Shown: positions 17,101-26,666, counted from the stretch's first letter. The stretch: 64,000 bases of DNA from Actinokineospora enzanensis DSM 44649 (GCF_000374445.1 NZ_KB894437.1:1-64000), one strand, 5' to 3'. The notes: generated by a model not told the origin, from the letters alone. Made by a program: numbers and translations.

Positions 17101-18115
17101 GCACCGCCCACAACCGCGCCCCGACCTCCAGCCGCAGCTCCGCCACGACCCCAGCCGTCACATCGACCAGCACGGACGGCGCGCCTTCCACCATCACCCG
17201 CACCGTGTGCGCGTGCTGTTCCAGTCCCGTGACCACGACCGGCCAGGCGTTCCGTGGACTCCCACCCGGCCGCTCCGCATGCAGACCGATCGACGCGGGC
17301 GAGAACGACACATACACCGGCCCCTGCGCGGGCTCCGCGATGATCAGCGCACCCCCGCCGTCGAGCGCCACGGACGTCCCCGATGCCGCGCCACGACAGA
17401 GGTTCAACCCCACCAGATCCGCGATATACCGGGTCTTCGGCCGCCGCGCGACCTCGACCGGCGACCCGCTCTGCACCACCCGCCCACCCTCCACGATGAC
17501 GAGCCGATCCGCCAACACCATGGCATCCAACGGATCGTGCGTCACCACCACGGTCCCCCCGGCGAACTCCCCGAGATGCCGCCCCAACTCCGCCCGCACC
17601 CGCACCCGAGTGCCCGCGTCCAGGGCCGCCAACGGCTCGTCCATCAACAACAACTCCGGCCCAGCCACCAAGGCCCGCACCAACGCCACCCGCTGCGCCT
17701 GTCCCCCCGACAACCGCCGCGGCCGCTCCTGCGCCTTGTCCCCGAGCCCGACAACCGCCAACCACTCCATCGCCTGTCGCCGCGCCGCGTCCCGCCGCAT
17801 CCCGCGCGCTCTCAGTCCAAACGCGACATTCTCCAGCACCGACATATGGGCGAACAACAGATAGTCCTGGAACACGACACCAACCGGCCGCCGCTCCACC
17901 GGAACGAACGTCCTGGGCGGCTCATCCCAGACGGTGTCGTTGACGCGAATGTGCCCGTCCAGCAACGGAAGCAACCCCGCCAACGCCCGCAACACCGTCG
18001 TCTTCCCCGCGCCATTGGGCCCCAGCAGAGCAACGGTCTCACCCGCTTCGACCGTCAGCCGCAAGTCCACGGTGAACTCACCCCGACCGGTGCGGATATC
18101 AGCATCCAGACTCAT
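17066..18115 (-). CDS. modC: Molybdate ABC transporter ATP-binding protein
   Basis: This 349-residue protein has Walker A LLGPNGAGKTT, signature LSGGQAQRV, Walker B LLLMDEPLAALD and a C-terminal TOBE/mop-like domain (~285-349; LEVGARLWAVLKATEIQTYP), which in ModC binds molybdate or tungstate. The start is placed at the ATG overlapping the modB stop (ATGA). A few upstream residues (from 18127) are possible but lack coupling. It overlaps the convergent kinase gene. Confidence 0.92.
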   Translation of the reverse strand: MSLDADIRTGRGEFTVDLRLTVEAGETVALLGPNGAGKTTVLRALAGLLPLLDGHIRVNDTVWDEPPRTFVPVERRPVGVVFQDYLLFAHMSVLENVAFGLRARGMRRDAARRQAMEWLAVVGLGDKAQERPRRLSGGQAQRVALVRALVAGPELLLMDEPLAALDAGTRVRVRAELGRHLGEFAGGTVVVTHDPLDAMVLADRLVIVEGGRVVQSGSPVEVARRPKTRYIADLVGLNLCRGAASGTSVALDGGGALIIAEPAQGPVYVSFSPASIGLHAERPGGSPRNAWPVVVTGLEQHAHTVRVMVEGAPSVLVDVTAGVVAELRLEVGARLWAVLKATEIQTYPA

Positions 18116-18903
18116 GCGGTGATCCACCGCTCGCGCAGGCCGGCGAGGACCGCGACGGAGACCGCCAGCAGCACCACACTCAGCACGATCGCCGCGTCCG
18201 GATCGGACTCCAGCGCGAGGTAGACCGCGAGCGGCGTCGTCGTTGTCTCACCGGGAAAGTTGCCCGCGAACGTGATCGTCGCACCGAACTCGCCGAGCGC
18301 GCGCGCCCAGCACAACACCGTGCCCGCCACCAACCCCGGCGCGACCGACGGCAACGTCACCCGCCGGAACACCAGCGACCGCGACGCCCCGAGCGTCGCC
18401 GCCGCCTCCTCGAACCGCGGGTCGGCGGCCCGCAGCGCGCCCTCCACCGAGATCACCAGGAACGGCATCGCCACGAACGCCTCCGCCACCACCACACCCG
18501 CGGTCGTGAACGGCAACGACACCCCGAACCAGCTGTCCAACAACTGCCCGACCGGGCCCCGCCGCCCGAGCACCAGCAACAACGCCACACCCCCGACCAC
18601 CGGCGGCAGCACCAACGGCACCGTCACCAACGCCCGCACGAACCGCCGCCCCGGGATGTCCCCCCGCGCCAGCACCCACGCCAACGGCACCCCGAGCAGC
18701 ACGCAGATGACCGTCGCGAGACTCGCGCACACCACCGACAACCGCAGCGCCTGCCCCACCTCGGCACTGAACAACCGCCCCGCCAGGTCCCCCCACGGCG
18801 TGCGCGCGAGCAGCCCGACCAACGGCACCAGCAGGAACGCCAGCCCCACCGCCGCGGGCGCCACCAGCACCCACGGCATCTGCCCCCGTCGCGCCCTCAC
18901 CAC
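18112..18903 (-). CDS. modB: Molybdate ABC transporter permease
   Basis: This 263-residue protein has five to six membrane helices and the EAA loop typical of ModB (EEAAATLGASRSLVFRRVTLP). It forms the channel for molybdate or tungstate with ModC, to which it is translationally coupled. A 287 bp gap with a family B repeat separates it from modA, so modBC may have their own promoter. Confidence 0.93.
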   Translation of the reverse strand: MVRARRGQMPWVLVAPAAVGLAFLLVPLVGLLARTPWGDLAGRLFSAEVGQALRLSVVCASLATVICVLLGVPLAWVLARGDIPGRRFVRALVTVPLVLPPVVGGVALLLVLGRRGPVGQLLDSWFGVSLPFTTAGVVVAEAFVAMPFLVISVEGALRAADPRFEEAAATLGASRSLVFRRVTLPSVAPGLVAGTVLCWARALGEFGATITFAGNFPGETTTTPLAVYLALESDPDAAIVLSVVLLAVSVAVLAGLRERWITA

Positions 18904-19019
18904 TCACCCGAGCCCAACGCCTGCCCCGCCAACGCCCACGGCATCCCACACCTCCCACGCCCGCCCTCTGCTCGACGAGCCCGCCTCGACCTCCCCGCCC
19001 ACCACAATTCCCCCGCCGC

Positions 19020-19180
19020 AACATGCAAGATCGATACCCGCCGCGCACGGCAGCCCCCACCCATCCCGGGGCCTTCGTCCCTTTTTCACCCTATCTTGCC
19101 CTGACCTGCGGAAACAAGGCGAGAGGCGAGCCATGTGGATGGTTCGGCGGGTATGTGGACAACGTGGGTGCAATGGGGGA
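19020..19180 (+). repeat. Intergenic repeat family B, copy 2
   Basis: It matches 6780-6935 through GGGGCCTTCGTCCCTTTT, ACCCTATC, TGACCTGCG and AAACAAGG, then has TGTGGATGG and the DnaA-box complement TGTGGACAA (19154-19162). It lies between modA and modB, so it interrupts what is normally one continuous operon. Confidence 0.65.
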
Positions 19181-19190
19181 CCGGTAGGCG

Positions 19191-19946
19191 TCAGGGGGCG
19201 GCGAAACCGGCGTCGGTGAGGACCTTGCGGCCCTTGTCGGACAGGACGTAGTCGACGAACGCGCGGGCGCCCGCGCTGTTGGGGGCCTTGGCGAGCACGG
19301 CGATGGGGTAGTCGTTGATCGCCTGGGCTGACTCGGCGAAGGGAATGCCCTCGACCGCGTCCCCCGCCGACTTGACGTCGGTCTGGTAGACGAGCGCGGC
19401 GTCGACCTCGCCAAGCCGGACCTTGGTCAGCGCGGCCTTCACGTCCTGTTCGAGCGTGTCGGGCGCCGCGGTGATGCCGGTCGCGGTGAAGACTTTCTTC
19501 GCGGCGGCGCCGCACGGGACCTGCTCCGCGCACAGCGCGATCTTGCGGCCCGCGTCGGCGAAGTCCTTGAGGCCGGTGATGTGGCCGGGGTTGCCCTTGG
19601 GGACGGCGATCTCCAGCTGGTTGCGCACGAACGTCACCGGCGCGACCGCGTCGGTGACCTGCTGCATGTTGGCCGGGGCGGCGGAGGCGAACACGTCGGC
19701 GGGCGCGCCCTGCTGGATCTGCTGGGCGAGCGCCGAGCTGCCCGCGAAGTTGAAGGTGACCTGGGTGCCGGGGTGCGCGGCCTCGAAGTCCTTGCCGAGT
19801 GCGGTGAACGTCTCGGTGAGTGACGCCGCGGCGAACACCGTCACCTTTCCGGTGACCCCGGCGGGGGCACTCCCGCTCGGCTCGGGCGTCGTGCCACAGC
19901 CCGCGAGGGCGAGCACGGCCAGGGCGGTGACGGCCAGTCGGCGCAT
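19191..19946 (-). CDS. modA: Molybdate ABC transporter substrate-binding lipoprotein
   Basis: This 251-residue protein has a lipoprotein signal (MRRLAVTALAVLALAGCG, lipobox cysteine at residue 17) followed by a ModA fold: VFAAASLTETFTALG near the start and LALVYQTDVKSAGD-like late motifs (ALVYQTDVKSAGD). It captures molybdate or tungstate outside the membrane for ModBC. No Moco riboswitch-like structure was apparent in the short 5' region. Confidence 0.93.
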   Translation of the reverse strand: MRRLAVTALAVLALAGCGTTPEPSGSAPAGVTGKVTVFAAASLTETFTALGKDFEAAHPGTQVTFNFAGSSALAQQIQQGAPADVFASAAPANMQQVTDAVAPVTFVRNQLEIAVPKGNPGHITGLKDFADAGRKIALCAEQVPCGAAAKKVFTATGITAAPDTLEQDVKAALTKVRLGEVDAALVYQTDVKSAGDAVEGIPFAESAQAINDYPIAVLAKAPNSAGARAFVDYVLSDKGRKVLTDAGFAAP

Positions 19947-20141
19947 CCGGACCTCCGGTGTCGATGTGGAACCGCGGATTCGGCGTGATCGGGAGTCTAG
20001 TCACGCGAATGCGGAGCTGTCCTGCACAGCGTGAGCAACGGATCACCCATTAGTGGATATCCAGCACCGAGGTGGCGCCTGTCGGCCATCCCGGCCAACC
20101 GACCAGGCTGGACCTCCACATCGGACCCGGGGAGGCGGCCC

Positions 20142-20678
20142 ATGGCCAGCGGATTCCAGCGCGACAAGGTGGCGGCCGTGTTCGCCGCCATGGACCACGA
20201 CGGCGACCAGGTCCTCACCGAGTCCGACTTCGCCGCCCTCGCCGACCGCTGGACCCGCGTCCGCGGCTGCGCCCCCGACTCCGCCGACCACCACCGCCTC
20301 ACCACGGTCATGCTCGGCTGGTGGCACACCCTCCGCACCGCCGCTGCCGCCGACCACGTCACCCTGGACGACGTCCTCACCGTCGTCGACCAGCTCCCCG
20401 CCATGCCCTCCGCCGTCGCCGCGACCGCCGAGGCCATGTTCGACGCCGTCGACACCAACGCCGACGGCACCATCTCCGCCGACGAGTACCGCACCATGAT
20501 CGAGGCCTGGAACGGCCGCCCCGCCGACACCGCCACCACCTTCGCCCGCCTCGACCTCGACTCCGACGGCCACCTCTCCCGCGCCGAGTTCACCACCCTC
20601 TGGACCCAGTTCTGGTCCGGCAACGACCCGACCTCCCCCGGCACCTGGATCTTCGGCGACTTCCCCCGCACCGCCTGA
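20142..20678 (+). CDS. EF-hand calcium-binding protein (calerythrin-like)
   Basis: This 178-residue soluble protein has three clear EF-hand loops: residues 18-29 (DHDGDQVLTESD), 104-115 (DTNADGTISADE) and 138-149 (DLDSDGHLSRAE). A degenerate fourth site may lie around residues 60-75. This four-hand layout with one silent site is that of actinobacterial calerythrin/CabA-type calcium buffers or sensors. The ATG at 20142 is chosen over an upstream GTG (20031) because GGGGAGG lies 6 bp before it. Confidence 0.88.
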   Translation: MASGFQRDKVAAVFAAMDHDGDQVLTESDFAALADRWTRVRGCAPDSADHHRLTTVMLGWWHTLRTAAAADHVTLDDVLTVVDQLPAMPSAVAATAEAMFDAVDTNADGTISADEYRTMIEAWNGRPADTATTFARLDLDSDGHLSRAEFTTLWTQFWSGNDPTSPGTWIFGDFPRTA

Positions 20679-20752
20679 CCGGTACGCCGGACAACCATCG
20701 ATGTAGTGATCGGGCAAGATCAACGGGTACCGTGGCGTACGGGAGGTGCCCG

Positions 20753-21946
20753 GTGGACGAGCAGCAGACTCTTGGCGATCGCATCCGGATGTTCCGCGGG
20801 GGTTTGACGCAACAGGCACTGGCGACCGCCGCCGGTGTATCTGTCGAGTTGATTCGCGCACTAGAACAGAATCGCCGTTCGACGACGTCGATCGGTTCCC
20901 TGCACAAGATCGCCCGGGCGCTCGATGTCGATGCGACGCAGCTCCTGGCCAGAGGGAAACCACAGCCGGGTGATAGCGAGAAAGGCGTCGTGGCCATCCG
21001 CCGAGCGTTGACCTCGGTGGAGGATCTGACCGGCACTGGCCAAGCCGAGCCGGTGTCGCTGGCTGAGGCACGGAACCACGTCACGTACACCTGGGGCGCC
21101 TACTGGAACGGCAAGTTTCAACTGCTGGGCAGCACACTCCCGGTGGCTATCTCTCAGCTGAAGGCCACCGCGCGAAGTAGCTCTGAAAGTGATCGTCCGG
21201 TAGCGCATGAACTTCTGGCCCAACTGCTGTGGGCTACCGGCTGCACTCTTGTGCAGATGGGGCAACCCGATGCCGCGTACTTCGCGATCCGCGAGGCACT
21301 GGAGGCGTCACGACAGGCAAGCGACGAGCTCCTGCATGCGACGTTGCTCGGCAGTCTCGGCTGGCAGCTGCTCGCGCAGGGCCGATACGACGAGGCGACC
21401 GACGTCGCGATCAAGGCGGCCGAAGCGATCCAGCCATACGGTGAAGTGCCGCCCGAGCACCTGTCGTCCTACGGATCGCTTCTCATCACCGCCGGAACAT
21501 CCACCGCTCGCGGAGGCGACGGGCAGTCGGCCCTGGATCTGATCAACCACGCCCGAGAGATCTCGGATCGGATCGGATACGACCGTCTCGACTACAACAC
21601 GGCGTTCGGGCCATCCCAGATCGCCATGCAAACGGTTGATGTTCTTCTGGTCACCGAGAACTACGGCAGGGCACTGAGCGTCGCCCGCGAGATGCCGCCA
21701 GGGAGCACCCTCCCATTGGCGGCGCGCGCACGGCACCTCACGGACAAGGCATTCGCCTTCGCTCGGACCGGACAAGATGACAAGGCCGTCAACGCGCTGC
21801 TCGCGGTCGAGTCGATGGCTCCCGACTGGATCGAGTACCAGGCAAAGCCGCGCCTGATCGTCAGCGAGCTGCTCCAGCGACAACGACGCAAGCTGTCCGG
21901 CGCGCCGATCGGCTCGCTAGCGCGAAAGCTAAAAGTACAGTACTAA
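20753..21946 (+). CDS. XRE-family regulator with TPR-like helical domain
   Basis: This 397-residue protein has an XRE helix-turn-helix (~8-65; LTQQALATAAGVSVELIRALE) followed by about 300 residues of helical repeats with TPR character (ALEASRQASDELLHATLLGS, YDEATDVAIKAAEAI). Such proteins resemble AfsR/BldD-neighbour regulators that sense a ligand or partner through the repeats. The GTG start has GGGAGG upstream. Codon use is somewhat less GC-biased than in its neighbours, hinting at acquisition. Confidence 0.85.
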   Translation: MDEQQTLGDRIRMFRGGLTQQALATAAGVSVELIRALEQNRRSTTSIGSLHKIARALDVDATQLLARGKPQPGDSEKGVVAIRRALTSVEDLTGTGQAEPVSLAEARNHVTYTWGAYWNGKFQLLGSTLPVAISQLKATARSSSESDRPVAHELLAQLLWATGCTLVQMGQPDAAYFAIREALEASRQASDELLHATLLGSLGWQLLAQGRYDEATDVAIKAAEAIQPYGEVPPEHLSSYGSLLITAGTSTARGGDGQSALDLINHAREISDRIGYDRLDYNTAFGPSQIAMQTVDVLLVTENYGRALSVAREMPPGSTLPLAARARHLTDKAFAFARTGQDDKAVNALLAVESMAPDWIEYQAKPRLIVSELLQRQRRKLSGAPIGSLARKLKVQY

Positions 21947-22068
21947 TCGATCACCCGGTCGGACTACGCGACTACTACGTCACGTACTACCGGCGTCAAA
22001 AATGACGGATGTAGCGTTCTTTCCGCAGCATCCTGCTTGTCATTCTTGAGTCCGGACCAAGGAATCCC

Positions 22069-22923
22069 ATGTCTTCGACACCTCGTGCGGTCGCCCTCGG
22101 CGTCACCATCAGGCAGCTCCGCCGGGAAACGAAGCTCTCCCTGCGTGAGCTTGCCGATCGGATAGACCGAGACTTCCCCACCCTGTCCCGCTGGGAAACC
22201 GGCGAACGCATCCCCAAACCCCAACATGTCACGCACATCCTTGCCGCGCTCGGTGTCAACGGCACCCGGTTCCGCCGTGTCATGCGGCTGTGCGACGACC
22301 TCGACCACCCCACGTGGATCGCCACCACCGACGAGGAACACCACGTCCAACGCGACGCCTACCTCGCGCTCGCCACCGTCGCCACCCACGTCACCGAGCT
22401 GGCCCCCAGGGCCATCCCGCCCCTGCTGCGCACCCGCGAGGTCGCCACCGCCATCGCCCAGGCCGGGGAAGTCCCCGCCGACCAGGCAGTCGCCCACGTG
22501 ACCGCGCTGCGCGAGCGCCAACGGATTCTTCTCAACCAGAAGACCACCGAACTGACCATCCTGCTCGGCGCCGCCGCGCTCGACCCACCGGTCGGCGAAA
22601 TCGGCACCATCGCCCAACTCGAATACCTCCTCAGGCTCACCGAACATCCCCGTATCGACCTACGCCTCACACCCGCCGACCCTGACGGAAATCCCGACCA
22701 ACCATTCACTCTCACCCGAACCCACAACGCCACCCTCGCCGTCACCCACACCCGGCGAAGCACCCTCTGGCTCCACCGACGAGAAGAACTCGACAACCTC
22801 GCCGACGACATCCGAGCCGCCCGCGCGAACGCGCTCAGCGCCGACGACAGCACCAAGACGATCACCGAAGCCCTACGGCAGCTGCGCGCCGACACCACCC
22901 GCGACCTCGTCCGGGCAGGCTGA
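22069..22923 (+). CDS. XRE-family regulator with DUF5753 (Scr1-type antitoxin-like), second copy
   Basis: This 284-residue protein has the same layout as the one at 8284: an XRE domain (LRELADRIDRDFPTLSRWETG) and a DUF5753 domain (RQRILLNQKTTELTILLGAAAL). The helix-turn-helix core is nearly identical between the two, so they may bind similar sites. The start has AAGGAA upstream. The 120 bp leader is AT-richer than its surroundings. No DUF397 partner is adjacent. Confidence 0.87.
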   Translation: MSSTPRAVALGVTIRQLRRETKLSLRELADRIDRDFPTLSRWETGERIPKPQHVTHILAALGVNGTRFRRVMRLCDDLDHPTWIATTDEEHHVQRDAYLALATVATHVTELAPRAIPPLLRTREVATAIAQAGEVPADQAVAHVTALRERQRILLNQKTTELTILLGAAALDPPVGEIGTIAQLEYLLRLTEHPRIDLRLTPADPDGNPDQPFTLTRTHNATLAVTHTRRSTLWLHRREELDNLADDIRAARANALSADDSTKTITEALRQLRADTTRDLVRAG

Positions 22924-22952
22924 CCGGCACGCGCCATGACCGCGCCGAAGTG

Positions 22953-23543
22953 TCACGAACCGTGCAAGCGTGGTCGGTAGCCCTGGGCGATGACGGCCAC
23001 TGTGGACGGTGGGGTCAGTACGGCCAGGTCGCCGGTAGGCATTGGTACGCGGTCGGTGTAGCCGGACGGGTTCCAGCGGATTAGGCCGTCGTTCACCAGC
23101 CAGTAAGAGTCAGACCATTCCACGAAAACTCCTCGCGGAATCTTGTCGGCCGCCATCGGCCAAGTCTGCCGCCGCCCATCGACCAATGCTCGTTCGGCGG
23201 CCAACACCGCGTCGATATCCTCCGCCCGAGGCAGGTCCGACACTACCCACAGTGAACGGAACAGCCGGTAGTCCGCGTTTCGGCATTCCGCGCATGGCCG
23301 ATGTCCCGCAGCCAAAGCCACAGCCTCGTCCAGGAAGAACAGTTCCGTATACCGATTGGGCGCCATGATCTCCCGCCGCCGCCCCCGGAACGACAGCTCG
23401 CACACGATCCACCGGCGAACCTGCCCCCGCCGCACGATCACGCCGGACGCGTCATGCAGCACACCCCGGTTACCGAACATCGTGCCCCGCGCACTGCAAG
23501 CCACCAGATCCCCGGCGGGCGTGACCCTGTTCTGTCGCGGCAT
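22953..23543 (-). CDS. Conserved hypothetical protein with CxxC motif
   Basis: A 196-residue protein of a widespread uncharacterised family. Recognisable stretches are the N-terminal RGTMFGNRGVLHD, the central RYTELFFLDEAVALAAGHRP and a CAEC metal-binding-type motif in PCAECRNADY. The GHRPC(A)EC segment recalls the end of the Ada zinc domain, so a zinc site and nucleic-acid role are possible. It is not in an obvious operon. Confidence 0.75.
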   Translation of the reverse strand: MPRQNRVTPAGDLVACSARGTMFGNRGVLHDASGVIVRRGQVRRWIVCELSFRGRRREIMAPNRYTELFFLDEAVALAAGHRPCAECRNADYRLFRSLWVVSDLPRAEDIDAVLAAERALVDGRRQTWPMAADKIPRGVFVEWSDSYWLVNDGLIRWNPSGYTDRVPMPTGDLAVLTPPSTVAVIAQGYRPRLHGS

Positions 23544-23598
23544 GCCAACACCCCACCACCGAGCACGCCGGAAGTCCCGCGGTTTCCCGACATCACCC

Positions 23599-24264
23599 TC
23601 AGTCGGGCGGCGCCGCGTGCGAGCGGTACTCCCCGATCTCGTCCGCGCGGATCAACCCGTCCTCGATCGCCCGCGCCAACAACGCCGTCTTCGTCGGAGC
23701 AGGCCGACCCAGCTTCGCGTACTTCACCCGGGCCCGGTCGATGTACTGCCGGACAGTCGCCTCGCTCAGGTTCATCCGCTTGGCCACCGACGCCTTCGAC
23801 ATCGACTGGAACCACAACAACAACGCCGTCCGCTCACGCTTCGACAGCTGCGGGGCGCGTTCGTCCGACAGCAGCGCGCCCGCCACCGACGGCGTGACAT
23901 ACGGGCGGTCCGTGGCCACGGCGACGATCGTGTCCACGCAGTGCTGCCGCCCCTCGTGCTTGGACAGGAACGCCGACGCCCCCGCCTCCAGCACGGTCAG
24001 GATCGTCTCCGGGTCCTCCAGGCCCGAGTACACGACCACCCGGTGCCCCGCCCCGCACAGGTCCGCCACCCGGTCGGTGACCACGACCTCGCCCAGGTGC
24101 AGGTCCAGCAGGAGCACGTCCGCCTCCCCACCCGGCCCGGACAGCACCGCGTCCACGTCGTCGCCGCTGTCGACCACGACCGCGCGGGACAGCGGGTCGG
24201 ACTCGATCCAGTGGCTCACCCCGTCCACCACCACCGGATGGTCCTCGATGATCGCCACCGTCAC
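23599..24264 (-). CDS. NarL/LuxR-family response regulator
   Basis: This 221-residue protein has an N-terminal receiver (Asp54 in LLLDLHLGEV) and a C-terminal LuxR-type helix-turn-helix (~150-205; LSKRERTALLLWFQSMSKASVAKRMNLSEATVRQY). The GTG start overlaps the stop of the kinase-like gene upstream (GTGA). It is the output of a three-gene two-component operon with an intact and a degenerate kinase. Confidence 0.92.
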   Translation of the reverse strand: MTVAIIEDHPVVVDGVSHWIESDPLSRAVVVDSGDDVDAVLSGPGGEADVLLLDLHLGEVVVTDRVADLCGAGHRVVVYSGLEDPETILTVLEAGASAFLSKHEGRQHCVDTIVAVATDRPYVTPSVAGALLSDERAPQLSKRERTALLLWFQSMSKASVAKRMNLSEATVRQYIDRARVKYAKLGRPAPTKTALLARAIEDGLIRADEIGEYRSHAAPPD

Positions 24265-25358
24265 CGGGCGGCCTGCCACACGGTCTCCAACCACAGCCGT
24301 TCCCCCTCTCGGTCCTGGGTCAGCCGGATGCCGGGCCGGGTCGTGATCGCCACCTCCGGCGCGTCGGCGACCACCCCGATCGCCACCTCGCCGTCGCCTG
24401 CCACCACCGTCACCCGGGCCGTGCCGCGCGCGGTGCTCAACGCCATGATCGGGGCCTCGGTGAGCGCGCGGCGCAGGTCGACCGGCAGGTCCGGCACGGT
24501 GCCGACCACGGCCAACGAGACCACCACCCCCCGCCGTTCGGCGACATCGGCGCCCGCCCGCAGCTCGTGCAGCAGCGGGTCGGGCACGTCGTCGGTCTCG
24601 GCGAGCAGCCTGCGCAGCCGGGCCGCGCCCGCGAGACATCGATACCGCACGTCCGGATCGGCCGGGTCGGCGCCCCCGGCCAACTCGGCCAGCAGTGCGG
24701 ACGTGCTGCGGTGCAGCTCCTGGTAGCGCTGGGCGCGCGCGGCGGCAACGGCCTCGGCGGCGGCCCGGCGCGCGGTCGCCTTGGCGCGCGCGGCCGAGAT
24801 GCGGGCGGCCCAGCGGGCGGCGGCGTGCAGGCCAGGGGCGCCGAAGGCGAACGCCAGCTGCATGGTGACCGCGCCGAACAGCACCATGATCGCGCGCGCC
24901 ACGTTGATGTGGTCGCTGATGCCGAGCACGCCCATCGAGGTGCCCAGCACGGCCGCGTTCAGCACCTGGAACACCATCAGGTGCCAGAACGGCCGCTGCC
25001 AGAACAGGATCACCGCCACCCAGCCGATCGACCCCCACGCCCACCCGGCGGGTTGCAGGATCGTCGCGTCCGGCGTGGCCAGCACCATCAGGCCCGCCAC
25101 CCCGAGCAGCGGCACCGCCAGCGGCCAGGCCCAGTGGGTGGAGCCGGAGTGCAGCACGTCGGCGGCGGCCGCCGCGCCGACCGCGAGCTCGACCAGCCAG
25201 GCCAGCACCGCCGCCCACGGGTGCGCGTAGACGTCGTAGTTCGCGATCGTCATCGGCAGGTCGTAGCCCACGTGCCAGAACCCGGCGATCACCACCGCCG
25301 CCACCGTCGCGCCGTAGGCGTAGCGCTCGGCGACCAGGACCGTCGGCTCGCTGCTCAC
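24261..25358 (-). CDS. Degenerate NarL-type histidine kinase paralogue
   Basis: This 365-residue protein has about five membrane helices (~15-165), a linker helix and a segment RYQELHRSTSALLAEL that lines up with the phospho-acceptor box of the kinase upstream (KLHDTVLATL). The ATPase part is poorly preserved: no DxGxG motif is visible, only APIMALSTARGTARVTVVAGDGEVAI. It probably does not phosphorylate itself and may act as a sensor or partner of the intact kinase. Both ends overlap neighbours by 4 bp (GTGA). Confidence 0.75.
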   Translation of the reverse strand: MSSEPTVLVAERYAYGATVAAVVIAGFWHVGYDLPMTIANYDVYAHPWAAVLAWLVELAVGAAAAADVLHSGSTHWAWPLAVPLLGVAGLMVLATPDATILQPAGWAWGSIGWVAVILFWQRPFWHLMVFQVLNAAVLGTSMGVLGISDHINVARAIMVLFGAVTMQLAFAFGAPGLHAAARWAARISAARAKATARRAAAEAVAAARAQRYQELHRSTSALLAELAGGADPADPDVRYRCLAGAARLRRLLAETDDVPDPLLHELRAGADVAERRGVVVSLAVVGTVPDLPVDLRRALTEAPIMALSTARGTARVTVVAGDGEVAIGVVADAPEVAITTRPGIRLTQDREGERLWLETVWQAAR

Positions 25359-26542
25359 GCGGGCCACCGCAGCAGCACCCGGGTGCCGGTGGCGTCCGAG
25401 GTGACCTCGGCGTCGCCGTCGACCGCGCGCATCCGGCCGACGATTCCCTCGCGCACCCCGTACCGGTGCAGCGGCACCGTGTCCGGGTCGAAACCGCGCC
25501 CGTCGTCGGACACCGTCACCCACACACTGGCCCGGTCGGCGTGCTGGCGTAACCGGGCGGCGGGCACCCCGGCGTGCCGCCCGACATTGGTCAACGCCTC
25601 CGCCGCTGCCTCGGCGAACGCCACCGCCACCCGCACCGGCACCCGGCACGGCACCAGGTCGCACTCCACCGCCACCGGCGCCCGGTCGGCCGCGGCCCGC
25701 AGCTGCAGCCGCAGGTCGACATCCACATCGGACTCCCGGGTCTGGCCTAGAGTCTCGACCACCGCCAGGTCCTCGGCGGCCCGCTTGCGCAGCGACTCCG
25801 AACTCGCCGTGATGCCGCCGGTGCCGACCGTGGTCAGCGTGGCCAGCACGGTGTCGTGCAGCTTTCGGTTGTGCGCGCGCTCATCGGTGCGCCTGGCGCG
25901 CATCACCTCCGCCACCCGCTCGGTCTCGCGCAGGTCGGCCAGCGCGTCATCGGCCAGCGCGGCGGCCTTGCGCAGCACCGTCATCAGCGTCGCGGCGGCG
26001 GTGACCTGCACCAGGTAGATCACCATCGTGCCCGCGCCGGTGCCGGACCCCGCCTGCAGCGTGCCGACCAGGTGCGCCGCGGCCACGCCCAGCCCGGCGG
26101 GCACGGCGGCGCGCGGCCGCCAGGCCAGGCTGGAGATCACGATGGTCATGCTGGTCACCCCGTCCACCCAGCTGACCCCGCCGGTGAGCAGCGGCGGCGA
26201 CACCAGCCACGGCTGCACCAGGCACAGCAGCACGGTGAGCGCGATCTCCACGGCCAGCACCCAGCCGCGCATCCCGCGCCGCAGCACCACCCAGGCGAAC
26301 ACCGCCGACCACACCACGTTCACCGCGACCGCGAACCACACCCGGTCCGCCGTCGCGGGCGGGTCGACCCCGGCGATCGCGGCGAACCCGCCGGACACCG
26401 CGACCGCCACCCGCATCGCGGCCGCGCACCAGGCGATCACCCGGTTCAGCGCGGCCTCCGCGGCGGGCGCGTCCGGGCGCGCGGTGAGGATGCCGGGCAC
26501 CTCGCTGAGATCGGGCTCGCCGCCACCCGTTTTCCGCTCCAA
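25355..26542 (-). CDS. NarL-type sensor histidine kinase
   Basis: This 395-residue kinase has four to six membrane helices (~38-190), a dimerisation box with the likely phospho-acceptor histidine in NRKLHDTVLATLTTV, and an ATPase domain with an N box (EALTNVGRHAG) and G box (VSDDGRGFDPD). It belongs to the HisKA_3 class that partners LuxR-type regulators. It is first in the operon with the degenerate paralogue and the regulator at 23599. Confidence 0.9.
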   Translation of the reverse strand: MERKTGGGEPDLSEVPGILTARPDAPAAEAALNRVIAWCAAAMRVAVAVSGGFAAIAGVDPPATADRVWFAVAVNVVWSAVFAWVVLRRGMRGWVLAVEIALTVLLCLVQPWLVSPPLLTGGVSWVDGVTSMTIVISSLAWRPRAAVPAGLGVAAAHLVGTLQAGSGTGAGTMVIYLVQVTAAATLMTVLRKAAALADDALADLRETERVAEVMRARRTDERAHNRKLHDTVLATLTTVGTGGITASSESLRKRAAEDLAVVETLGQTRESDVDVDLRLQLRAAADRAPVAVECDLVPCRVPVRVAVAFAEAAAEALTNVGRHAGVPAARLRQHADRASVWVTVSDDGRGFDPDTVPLHRYGVREGIVGRMRAVDGDAEVTSDATGTRVLLRWPA

Positions 26543-26666
26543 CCCCGTCCTCCCGCCCGCTCGCGGTGACCCCCGCTCGGCCGTCAGCCGAACAGCCGTC
26601 GTTCGCCACCGGCCCGACCGGCTCTACTCTGCCGGGTTCAGGGGCGGTTCGGGCAGGGGGATCCGC

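Noticed and set aside
19947-20030. Molybdenum-cofactor riboswitch upstream of modA
   Set aside because: The region is short and shows no recognisable Moco fold.
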